From contig NC_086283.1 of the NCBI RefSeq assembly GCF_021018805.1, positions 12,351,162 through 12,415,161 on the forward strand: 64,000 nt of DNA, in the 5' to 3' direction. Below the pieces are notes generated by a model. That model saw nothing but the letters and a program-made list of their open reading frames with translations, was not told where the DNA came from and searched no databases. This stretch comes from Prinia subflava (taxonomy: Eukaryota > Chordata > Aves > Passeriformes > Cisticolidae). Below are positions 52,524-64,000 of this stretch, piece by piece (within the stretch, counting starts at the first letter, position 1; each line of letters opens with the position of its first letter). A program made the translations under genes and the position numbers.

Positions 52524-54520
52524 CAGGCAAAACTGAACCTGTTAGTTGTTCATCAGGGTGTTTTGAACTCACGTACTACAGGGATCATTAAGTGAAACTG
52601 GGAGGTGTGGTACTGCACAGAAATGTTTGACTTGACTTCATGGTCCTGTGAGCAATTCCAAAGGAGTTACTGTGAAAAGGATTCTTACACAGAACAGGAG
52701 CCATCAGCACACAGATGTTAAAACTATTTCTATGGGGTTGTTATATTTCTATTTTCTATCATAAGACACGTACAAAATTTTTCTTTGCTGAAGCCCTGTC
52801 TGCAGATGTTAGCTAAAATTTTTCCTGGATGATTCCGTCAAAAACCCGTTGACTTATAAGAGGAAAACATTTAAAGCCATTACACTGTTGCACATGCACA
52901 TATTTTATGCCAAGAGGGATGTGGGTAGTATTTCTTGTTACAGCTAACCTGCTCATGCAGAAGAAGCTGAATAATGTATTTGTTTACTATTCTGGCATTC
53001 TAAAAGTACATTTCTAGGTCTAACAAATGTTAAATTTCAGAAAAAATAATTTTAAGTAAACAACAACCAATTGCTGCAATTTTTCATACTTGTCTTCCTG
53101 GATAATATATTTTCTGTATTTCAAATTCCTCTATAAAAATAGAGAAATACAAAGAATCCTCGTGAAAGAAAAATAATACACAATCGATTGCAGGTTAAAA
53201 AGAACTGGCAGGTTTTTTTCCTGCAGACCTCTTTCAAATATTTCATCATACATAAAATGTGTTAACTGCTATAAAAAGAGTAGAACTCATAAGGCCAATG
53301 AATTTTAAGTTTAAAATGATTAAAATGATATTGATTTTCTAGAAGAACACCTGAAAATTATCAGATAATGCTGATGAAGCCCATTTTCTGAACACCTTGT
53401 GCTTACACTCCTGAGACACAGTGGTGGTGCTTTCTCTGCTCCTGTCCATTATCAGTCAGCTGCCAACTGCTGAACACCTTTCCCTGCCTATGAAGTTGTC
53501 AGCTGCAGTATTTGTTGTATTTTAGCCAAAACCAGAAGCAGACTTCTCTGCAGCATAGCAGCAGCAGCTCCAGGTCTGACCTAAACCCAGTCAAAGACGC
53601 TGATTAATTTACCTGCTCCTTACACCACTGTGAGGGTCCTGTTCTCCAAAACAGGCCATTCCACTGCAGCAACTACAGAGAAGAATAAACACCATCCAGT
53701 GCTGCTAGCTAGACCTATGCCCACCAGTGTGGAGCTGAGACTTTGGCATAAATAAATACATAAATCAAATATTTGATACACTCTTGCCACGTTCAGCGAG
53801 TGTGCAGTAGCTACAGCCTGCAGAGTGCTGTGCTCCTCTTTATAAAACAGACTTGCAGAGGCTGCTATTACACAAGGAATGAAAGTGAGGGGAGAAAATG
53901 GAATGAACATTTGCAAATAGATGAGCGAGAGCTGGTATAGGTAATGTGGATACTGTACTCCAAAATGGGGAAAGGAAAAGATGAAATCGGAGGTGGAAGC
54001 CCACATCTAGATTTTCAGATTGTCAGATGTTGGCAAACAGCTAGATGGCACTCACAAGAGAGGATTCTTTTCTGCAGAAGGCAATGGAAACACTTTCCAT
54101 AATCCTGTTGCAAGAGGCCAATGAAGTTGCTGTTTATCAGACTGCAGCCTTCAGAGAAATTCTTATTTGCTAATTTGTTTTCCTCCAGGACCAAGGTTTC
54201 AAGTCTTGGTTTGATTCACAAAGGGCACAAATTTAGCCGATTTCTATTTGGATTCCAGTGAAATAAAACGTCACATTTCAGCTTTGTTGAATAGACACCA
54301 CTGATAGACACCACAATAGTAAATCTTTCCATACACCCAAAGTACAATTTTGGCACTTCTTGCCCCACACTCTTGCAGGACAGCACGTCTGGCTGATCTC
54401 CATAACTTAAAAGTGAAATGCAGCCATGCAATCAGGGAATCTGAATCTGACTGACAGCTCTCTGCAGTGCAAGACAGGAGCTGGGTTCCTGTGCTGGTAT
54501 TAGAGCACAGAATAAAAATT

Positions 54521-54546
54521 CATACGTATATATATGTATACATATA
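54521..54546. repeat. TA-rich palindromic tract
   Basis: CATACGTATA is followed by a perfect 16-bp palindrome, TATATGTATACATATA, at 54,531-54,546. Confidence 0.85.
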
Positions 54547-54575
54547 GAACTCTCTTCAGTCATCAAGACAACCAG

Positions 54576-54598
54576 CTACTACTACTACTACCACCACC
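54576..54598. repeat. (CTA)5 grading into (CCA)n
   Basis: Five CTA units are followed by CCACCACC. It looks like a short trinucleotide array with one unit type mutating into another. Confidence 0.85.
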
Positions 54599-57500
54599 TT
54601 TAATATGTGATTTTACAGGGTCCATAGAAAGTTATTCAAATTCAAGGGGTGCTACTTGAAAAACATTGAAATGTATTCTTTGTAGTTATTCAAACAGAGA
54701 ACTGTGGAATAGTTTCTAAAAGCATCGAGCACAGAAGCAAACAGGAGCAGGAAAATGAAACACCTGGAAGTTTAGGGAAAGAAAGAAGAGGTTAGAAATA
54801 CCAGCCTCACCTCCTCTTCATAATGAAGTTTATCTTTCATTACAGTGCCATATCAGCTTTGAATGGCATGCCTATTTGTTACATGTAAAACTTAATCAGG
54901 AAAAGCATTAATTCGTCATATGCAAACTGCCATCAATTTCTTGAGAAAAGCCTCCTGATCTCATGTTCACTTGTTCCACTGGGCAGACCTTATAATTCAT
55001 CCAGAATAAGAATTACTCAGGTATGAGAGCTCTGTAATGAGGGGGCACCACAGTGTCAGAACTTCCCCAGTGCTCAGTGCCTTCACATTTTGCCACTGTA
55101 ATTAAAGGTATCTTGTAAGTTAACAAGAAAGAAAATAACAAGTGGAGCAAAACAGTGGAGGCCAATTGAAGGTACATTTCTGAGGGTGGTGGGAGAACAG
55201 AGCCAGCTGCTTCTTCAGGTGATCACAGCAAAGCACTAAAAACCAGCAGATCATGCTGATCACTGACATGCAGCTGAACCACAGGTTTGCTGGAGCAAAC
55301 ATTAATTAATTTCAGATGGAAGAGACACAGGAGAAAAAATAAATCTCACCAAAGCAGGCCTTTGAAAGGTAAGGAAGCAATATCTTTTTTTATTATGCCA
55401 GGTTCTCACATATTTTTTGACAACTAAGTGCTGCAGATAGCAATGCATACTATTTTAGGAGTATCACTAGTGAAGGTCATATTCAGAAATTATATGAAAG
55501 CACTTCAGAAAATTAGATCTGTGGCAACCAAGTGGCAGTCTCAATAATGAGGCAAATTTAAACCAAATGTTGCTAAAATGATTCCCCTCTTCTGATAAAT
55601 TAATATTTTGTGACAGTTAATTCCCAATAAAAGAACATTTAAATGAGGAAATGGGTCAGTACTCTTCATTTAGGTAAAAAAATAATTTGTGGATTAAAGT
55701 ACTATGAAGAAGTTAAACAGAGGTGAATATAGAAAAGCAGCATTCCTTTTTATATTAAATCAATCCAGTATGATGCTCACTGAAGGGTTCTTGTCCCTCT
55801 ACTTTAGAATAGAAGCCTAATTCTAACTGGAATTCTTGGGCAGATTCCTTTTTCAAAGGCATACTTACTGAATACCAACTTCAAGGAGAGAAAAATCATT
55901 AAAAGTCAAAAAAATACTCATCAAAACCATTCACCAGTTGAAAAAGAACTTTAACCACAAGAAAAATCTTTGCAAAACTACCAGAGATACTGAAAAGTTC
56001 TTCAGTAAATGCTAATTTGAAATAATACTTTCATTATAGAAATGTATTTTTTTAAAACTGACTTATCTTTCAGTTTTTTATATTCCTTGTACAAGAGCTC
56101 TGACCACTTTCTTAGTGGTAATAGGATTCAAGGTGTCCCACTACTCACACAAAAGAATTTAAGTATCTTCTTCAGAACCATTGTATTATTCTCTTTTTGG
56201 TAAGCATCTCCTGACCAGACATGGAAGGAGCCACCATGGTCGAGACACAGTATCTTGAAGCTTCAAAAGAAAAGCTCCCCAGCCCCTCTTTCCCCCCTCT
56301 CTGAAATTCCACTGCACAGCAATTTTGCCTGTTTTCACTCATTCTGTTAAGCTGCAGGAAGCACTAACTGCTGGCAACCTGCACAAGCTTGAGTGTGCAG
56401 GAGCAGGTTTGCATCATGAAGTTTAGTCCTTCCACATCAGTTTGCTTGCATACAGACTTTGGTTGCCTCAAAAGCCTCCTCTTCCTCTGGAAAACCTGCA
56501 TGAAACCACTTCTCTTCTCTGGCAGTGGATCTTCCACCTAAGTGCAGCAGGTCATGTGGCCATGGAAAGAAGGAAACTGAGATCTGTCCCCATCCCTTTA
56601 GGTTTGTATCTTTCAGCAACACCTGGCATCCCCTTTCTCTGAGAGCTCAGAAAAGGCTGCCATAGGGTGTCTCTAAGCTTTTCTTTCAGAAGACTGTAAG
56701 TTCAGGCTGCAGCACAGGCTGGTTCTTAATGCCACCACACCATCCCTGGTCACTGGCTTGGTCAGGTCTTTGGAGACCCCACTGCTGAATGCATTTTGAT
56801 TCTTGCAAGAAGGTGTTTTGAGCCCACAGGAAAGGAGAACATTACAGATTTGAGCTATGAAGGTTTTCCCTTTCTTTTTAAGTTTAGGACCCATCGAAGA
56901 CATCAGGAGCTGTGGCAGGGGGAAGAAGACCAGTACAGTACATTTTTTACTCAGTTCAGGCTGCCTTCTTGTTTTCACTATGCAGACAACTGAAAAGATG
57001 ACACAACACAACTATTTGTCACGTAAAGTCCCTGTGAGTCTTGAAGCTAGCTGCTGTCTCTGCTGCCCTGCCTGCAGCCAGCCTACAGCCCACACCTGCA
57101 GTCACAAACCAGGAAGTCAAACCCCTCACACAAAACAGTGAATACACAGAATGCTGCTGGAGTCGCTCACAGCCAGGGCTGCCAGGCAGAGCAAGGCCAG
57201 GCAAAGAAGCAGGCACCCAGCTTCTGTATGTGCAGAGATAAATGAAGATATAAACAGTGTCCAGAAGGAGTTTCAAGTCCAGAAAGCACCTGAAACAGTG
57301 CAACAGCTCCTGAGCACTCTCCATAGCCATCCAGGGACTTAATGTTTAGTGCTACTCTATTTTCAGGTGATAACTGGGCTTTTGCATCTTTACACAGTGA
57401 AATACCTATGGCCTTTGCCTTCAAATGTACACAGAGCAGTTCATCTCTGGCCACAGGCATTTCCACTTATCCAGGGCTGTAACATTCATTTGGCACACCT

Positions 57501-60500
57501 TTGTAAATCACAAATGCAGTGCAAGTCACACACTTCCCTTGTATTTGCTTCTAATTCAACCTGACCTGCCCACACCATAGCTCAGGTGCCAGAAATCAGC
57601 TACACGTGACAGAACTGAGAAAGAGCTGCCAAATATCAGTGGAAAATAAATAAGTTACTGAAAAACAATCACTTGTGCTTGAGGAGTCATTCAGGACCAG
57701 TATGTTTTATGAAAGATTTTTAACTCTTTCTTTCCTGATTCCTGAACAGGAATCAACAGAAATTCCTGTGTGGGACTCTTGAAACAAATTCAGAGATGAA
57801 ACGTTAAACACAGAACTTTTGCTTGGTGCAAGTGATAGATTGAGGTGGACAGAAATTAGTTATCTTCCTGCACAAGGAATTTCAAGATTTTGAATTAAGG
57901 AAATTTTGGGATCAAAAGCAGTAAGAAAAAAATTCAGCTGGAGAATATTTTATTCAAGAAAGTTGACTTCAAACCCTGCAATAAATTAACATTTCAAAAT
58001 AAAATTAAAAAAAATGGATCAAATAGAGGTCATAGTTGAATATGAAAATACCCTATGGTGACATGTTGACAATTTTAGTGCTTTTGAAGCTAAACAGTAT
58101 TTTATAAAAATTCCTGCTTCCTTACAGTTTCAGTTTCAATTATTATTATAGTCCATGGAACAAATCCCTAATGATAATTCACTCTGGTTTACTGGAGCCA
58201 TGCTTGCAGATATCTCATAAACATCTAAATATGTACAAATATAAACAGTAAGCAGTTGTGTTTCCTGTTCCATTCTTGATTTCCTCCAAGTATAATAAAT
58301 CATGGAAACTTATGTCTTTTTATGTGTTGCCTAAGCCTGTCAGATGCAACTTTGGACAAAATATGCTGATAAATCTGATTATATCATAAATAATGATAGT
58401 TCTTTGTTAAACATACATTACGATTAGTCACGCAGTCTTACTTATTTTCTTAATTTGAATTTGATATGTATATCCTATGTCAATGGGTATACAAATAGAA
58501 TACAATGGGGTTAAAATCAACTACTTGCTCTAGTCCTACAACACTAATAAAAACGCCAGCCAAGGTATTTTTGAGATGAGTGATGAGAAAATAAAGTACT
58601 TATGAAGAAGAAAAATTTTTCATCATGGAGATACAATGTAATCAGAGCTTATTTGCCATTTTAAAATGGGCATTTCAGCTAGAGTTAGAAATATCAACTG
58701 AGATTTTCTTAGTTGAACAATGCACTTGCATATCAGGTATTTGTGCATGCAGTGTGGACAGCTAAGTGCCCAGGTAATCATGTACATGAGTAAACATCTT
58801 ACTTGAGTGAATGAAATAATTTCATTAGTTAGCACCAAACTGTGAGAAAGGAAATTGGAAAACACATGCAATAGCATCATAAAATCATGCACTCGATATT
58901 TTAGCACTTCATCCAATGCGTAGCTGGTATCACCCAGCATCTGTGGAGGCAAGGCTTGAAAAAGCCACACCTTGTTAGGAAATGTTTTCTCATCAGTATT
59001 GTCTTATTTATTTTACTGACAAACACTGGACTAAGCCTATGTAAAGAATGAGTATCTATACCGCTGTTAACTTGCTAGGTACATTTGTATCACAATCTAA
59101 CTAAAAAATAACTTCTCTTCCAGGATTCTCACATGAGAAGGGCAGTGTCTTGGACACATATATACTAAATGCAGGGAAGAACTGCAGTTCTTCTCTGGCT
59201 TTCAAAAAGTTAGGTACTGCATTGCAAAGAAACACATAAGCTGCCAGTACAATGGCAAAGATGGAGAAAGACCTTAAAGGTCTGCCAACACAGAAAAATA
59301 ATCATTTACTTGCCCAGTTCTATATTATTGGCATGCTCCTTGTTCCTTCAGCATGGATTTTTAAATGGAAAACGATGAACACAAATTTTTTCTTTACTTG
59401 TTAAGGCATACTAAAGGATGCTACAAAGCTCCTGACACACTGGTGGTAAGTGCCTGACCAAGCTTTCAGGAAAAGCAGCTGCATCTCTGCATCTGTACAA
59501 CCAGCCTTGCAGCTGTGCAGTGCTCTGTGTGCAGACACAGCTCCTTTCTGTGTGCAGCTCTACTAAAACATCGTACTGCACACATGTGGGCTCTTCTTCT
59601 GAAAATATCATCCCTTCAGACACAAAGGGAAAACACAATTCCTACAAATTGACATCTGTGTCAAGTCCAATATTGTGTCTTTGTTGCTACATTGTTCATG
59701 TTAAATTTTAGGAAAAACTGATTTGCCAGATGTATATAAGAAAGCAGAGTAAACACAATGCCAGAAAAATATATTCCCTTTATCTTATGGATGACATATC
59801 TATGAAGAGCATATTATATTGTAGATGAACAAGATAAAACCACAATAATATTTTCTCTTGTCTCTTTTAAAATTTCTTTTGAGTTGCATTTATTCCTTTT
59901 TGACATGTTTCAGATTATTTAGAGCTGAATAATGCAAGTACAATGGGAATCTGAGGCCAAATATAGGCATCTACATTTGGCAGCTGGTGAGTAACTAAAA
60001 GTGAGTCCAAAGAGCTTACTCTGTACCTACATGGTGCACACACCAGAACTTAGGTCTAGCAATGTATGAGCTGAATGCATGAGATAAATAATTGACTGTA
60101 AAAATATGACAACAGCATAATAAAAAAATAAAGAAATCTACCGATGGAGAAAAATATGATAAAGGTGAGATCAAAACTGCAATTTGTGCAAGACTTGTCA
60201 TGGAGTGCTAGAAATTAATCAGAGTTTAAAAATTTTATGCAATAGTAGTAACTAAAATAAACTGAAAGCTGTATAGAAGGTATGCAAATATAAGTCCTGA
60301 AAGGATACAGTACAATTTGATGCAGTATCAGTCCTAAAGTGTCCCCTAAACTCTATGGGGACAGAATAAACTCCACCACGTCTTGGACTACTATTACAAA
60401 GAATTTCAAAACCTTCTGCAAGCTTCTCTGTTATTTGGTTGTGATTTGTCTTCCTTCAGCCAGGAATGGATCTGGATGTGATATAATGTTATGTTAAATA

Positions 60501-62249
60501 ATTCTTGCTGTTGTGAGATTTCCCCTTTGCAACTCTGTTCACGAGGTTTGCAGCAGCCCAGTCAGCTTCCAGTCGGTGGATGGAAATACAAATTGAGCTG
60601 AAGTCTACCACTGACTGTTTTCAATGGATGCCAAATTTGAGCTAAAAAATTTTTCATGTTGGATGTAGGGAGAAATACACCTTGAAGGTATGAGAAAGGG
60701 TGTGGTAGAAAGACAGAGAAAACCTTTGATGGGATGTTCGAGGAAGGTGGAGAAGCCAGCCGATTAGAGGCTGAATTGAGCAATTCAAGATCTTGAAAAG
60801 CAGGACACTAGTTTGGGAAGAGAAAGGTGCAGCAAGAAGTGAGGCAAAATCCATCAGATACAACAAATTTATGTGATCTTCAGCTGCATTTCCACTTGGC
60901 TGATATTTCCACTACACTAAACTTCATTTAGATTTTTCAAAATCACTGAAGTGTCTAAAAGGGTGGAGAGACACTCAACAACGGACATGAGAGGATGTAT
61001 TCAGAAGTACAATTCTCTAACTCAAGATTGCGATCAGCATCTATCAAAAGACAAAATACTACCCTGAGTATTTTCCACAACTGTTGTATTTCACAAACAT
61101 ATGCTGTATGTCATTATATTGGCCAGCATTTTGGTATGAGCTCTTTTGAATTACTTCTGGGTTTGCCTAGTTTGATTCTCTTCTGGAATCTCGTATTTTT
61201 CTTCTTTGCTGTGTTCCATCTGCTGCTCACTTTGTTAGATCTGAAACGATTTAATAATGATCACTCTAATCAAGAATAAGATACTGTTTAAAGAAAATCA
61301 GCTCCTTAATTTAGCTTTTAGCACAGCAATAGCATAATCAAAGACATTCATTTAATAATAACATCATCCGAAGGACTGGAAGCACTTTGCAAACATTCAT
61401 TAACCGATGCTCATGTTCTCCTTTTATGAGGAAACATTCTTGCTTCTGGTGTTTACACCTGCCCAATGTGCATCTACACTGTTGAGTGTTGCCTCCTGAC
61501 TATGCTGTGAAACACAACATTTGGACTCCAAGAGATTCATACAACAACTTGAGAGTAAAGAAATGACTTGAGAAAAATTTTAGCACTTGAGGCCAAAATT
61601 TTGATCCTGGAGATACTGCTGCTGATGACCACCTAATATTTTTCATGCCAGATTCTGCTCTGATTCCTGCAGTAGCAGTGGGCCTCCCCTCTCTGAGGGA
61701 TGAGCAGACTGGTGTCCTCTCGTACCAGTTCTCAGTGAAAGCCCATGCATGAGCTGACAGGGTACTTGTGCCCACTGAGAGGCCCAGTCCAGCAGCTTTC
61801 AAGTGCATACTTGAACACCACAGAAAACACGACCATGCTCAGAACTCCTGCCAGGTGTGAAACAAAACGTAAAGGTTTTCAGACTTGGGATTGTCACATT
61901 TTTCTGACCACATGCAGTTTAGAAAGCCAGGCCATGCCATTTCTCCATGCTGGAAGACACAAAGGATTGTTTTCGGTGTCTTCCACAGGTAACGAATTCA
62001 GACCGTTTTGGACCAAGGAATGTTGCAGTACCTTGGATCAATCACAAGACATGTCCTGACCATCAATATCTTATAGAAGTATAAGAGTATTAAAAAACTG
62101 AATCCAGGACTGAATGGAAGATTGAAAAGAAATTTAGGAGTTCCCTTGGAATTTGTATAAGACAGAACCAGGGACAAGACTCACTAATGGCAAGGTCCTA
62201 TATTCTAGATTTGTTTGCTTACAGGGTGAAAATTACTAGAAAAGTATTT

Positions 62250-62814
62250 GTATTTGTTTTCACTGGGATGGTTAATTTTCTTCTTAGTAGCTAGATTGGG
62301 CTATGTTTTAGATTTGTGCTACAAACAGTGCCAATAGCATAGGGATATTTTCATTATTGCTGAACAGAGCTTACACAGTGTCAAGGCCTTTTCTGCTCCT
62401 CCCACCACCCCACCAGCGAAGAGGCTGGGGATGTGTGAGGATTTGGGAGGGGGCACAGCTGGTGCAGCTGGCCCAAGGATATCCCACACCATGTGACCTC
62501 ATACTGGGCATATAGAGCCGGGGAGAGGAGGGGGGAACAGAGTGATGGCATTTGCCTTCCCAAGTACCTATTACACATGAACTCTGCATTCCTGGGGATG
62601 GTTGGACACCTGCCCGCCCATGGGAAGTGGTGAACGGATTCCATGTCTTGCTTTGATTGTTTGGTTGGCTTTCTCTTTCCTTATTAAACTGTCTTCATCT
62701 CAAGCCATGAGTTTTCTCACTTCCGCTCTGCTGATTCTCTCCCCTATCCTGAAATGAGGGGAAATGACAGAGTGGCTGTGTGGAGCTGCAATGCCAGCTG
62801 GGTTAAACCATGTC
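62250..62814 (+). mobile_element. Solo LTR of an avian ERVL-type endogenous retrovirus
   Basis: The sequence matches, from memory, a widespread bird LTR family. It opens near an ACTGGGATGGTTAATTTTC stretch, carries GTCAAGGCCTTTTCTGCTCC and the CACCCCACCAGCGAAGAGG block, and has a TATA-like CATATAG at 62,509-62,515. It then shows an ATTAAA poly(A) signal at 62,683-62,688, the characteristic TCTCAAGCCATGAGTTTTCT, and a terminal GCTGGGTTAAACCA. It is about 565 bp long with no gag/pol/env frames on either side, so it is a solo LTR left by recombination. It is diverged and lies antisense to GRID2. The outer ends are approximate because the terminal TG and CA have decayed. The family name (TguLTRL/ERVL-like) is an inference. 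Confidence 0.8.
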
Positions 62815-64000
62815 TGCATTACAAGGAAATCCTGCTCTGAGGTCAGAGAGATAAAACAACACAATCTTCTACCCTTTGATTGATGCTATGACCAGAACCC
62901 TTACAGACTTTTATAATACAGCTGCTTATCTGCTGGGTTTTTCATTACAGATGCATTGTGTTTTACACTCATCTTGATACAGCCCCTGGGATTGATATCT
63001 CTCCCTCTCTTACATTCAGTGGGGAATGGGCTCTGTTTTATTTGATTAAATAGCCCTTCTGCAAACAGCCATAAACACCAATCAGCCCTCATGCAGCAGG
63101 GAAGCTTTAGAGCTGAGGATAGTAAACAACTCTCTCCTGCCATTGTAATTCAGGAGGGGAGTTGTGCAGCCTATCTAGAACAGTTATTTTATGCAAAAGA
63201 ATAGAAGAATGATATGTGATTACAGCCTGGTTAAAATGCTTCTTAAAATACTCCACGTGGCACTTTAATCCTCTCCTCCCACAGCTCGGCTCTTGAAAAG
63301 AAGCTCATTTATTGTAGTCACATTTCCAAACTGGACAACTCTGCCACCTAATTCAAATGCAAGAAGACAAAAACTGCTTGATGGCAATTTAACTAAAGAG
63401 CATAAATGGTGGAAACCCCCCACTTATAACTACTCCTCAACCTAAGGAAGCATTCTGCTTATTTAACAGAAGAAGTTTAGCTTTATTTTTAGTTGACACA
63501 CTTCAAGAAAGCCCATGTGCCTATCTGGCAATAAGGATGGCAAAGCAAAGCACCCCCAAGAGCCTCTGCTCACATTGTGACACCAGACAGTGGTGCAGCC
63601 TGACAACTTGTGCAGAGGAGACTTTCTGCTTACTGTTATTTTCCTTTAAACAAATAACCCCCTACATCCCAACCTCGGTATTTTGTTGGCATGAGTATGG
63701 TTCAATCCCACAAAAGGTAATCATAGGTTCTGCCATGCCTCGGAGCAATTACTTTCATGTAACAACTGTCCAGTTTGAACCACTTGATCTACTTCAAACT
63801 GGTTCTCTTTCTCCTCTCTCCCTCCGTAAACACAACATAATTTTTTTCTCATAACACTTTGAATAAATGAGTAAGCTAAATTGATTGAAATAAATCAGTA
63901 AAATGATATATTCCAACAAAATGTAGTTTTACTAGAATATTTCCCACTATATGTATTGAAATGATCATCAAAAAGCAGACAGCAGCAAAAGTCTGCTTGG

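Noticed and set aside
53620..54006. 128-codon hydrophobic minus-strand frame
   Set aside because: Hydrophobicity follows from pyrimidine-rich composition. No transmembrane family pattern or splice context was seen.

Overview
This is eukaryotic, almost entirely intronic DNA, most likely from a bird and possibly a songbird. There are no operons, no long conserved reading frames, and only one protein-coding exon that I can support. The bird assignment rests on three things. The first is a solo LTR at about 62.25-62.81 kb that I recognise as a family common in avian, especially passerine, genomes. The second is a second LTR with an avian-retrovirus-like promoter/poly(A) layout at about 34.6-35.0 kb. 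The third is low repeat density with no Alu-type or L1-type elements. Species cannot be fixed from the sequence.

The anchor is a 167-bp exon on the minus strand at 48,723-48,889. It encodes 55 codons plus 2 bases of the ligand-binding domain (S2 lobe) of the delta-type ionotropic glutamate receptor GluD2 (GRID2), and it has canonical splice sites on both sides. Because the gene reads right to left, 48,890-64,000 is the end of the preceding intron and 1-48,722 is the start of the following intron. I found no other GRID2 exon. The upstream M3/linker exon must lie to the right of the window, and the downstream exon carrying the end of the ligand-binding domain and M4 must lie to the left. The exon is strikingly GC- and CpG-rich within AT-rich intron.

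Layout: 1-34.6 kb is intron with short homopolymers and microsatellites (notably T40 at 7,752, a GTTT array at 16,061, T22 at 18,388 and an A-rich block at 29,279), a G-quadruplex motif at 23,227 and a few GC-richer patches. 34.6-35.0 kb is a candidate antisense LTR. 35-48.7 kb is intron with a strong AT-rich hairpin at 38,915. 48.7-48.9 kb is the exon. 48.9-62.2 kb is intron with a CA microsatellite at 50,339 and a palindrome/CTA repeat cluster at 54,521. 62.25-62.81 kb is the ERVL-type solo LTR in + orientation, followed by plain intron. I saw no sign of a novel multi-gene system. The noteworthy items are structural DNA features and the exon's composition.
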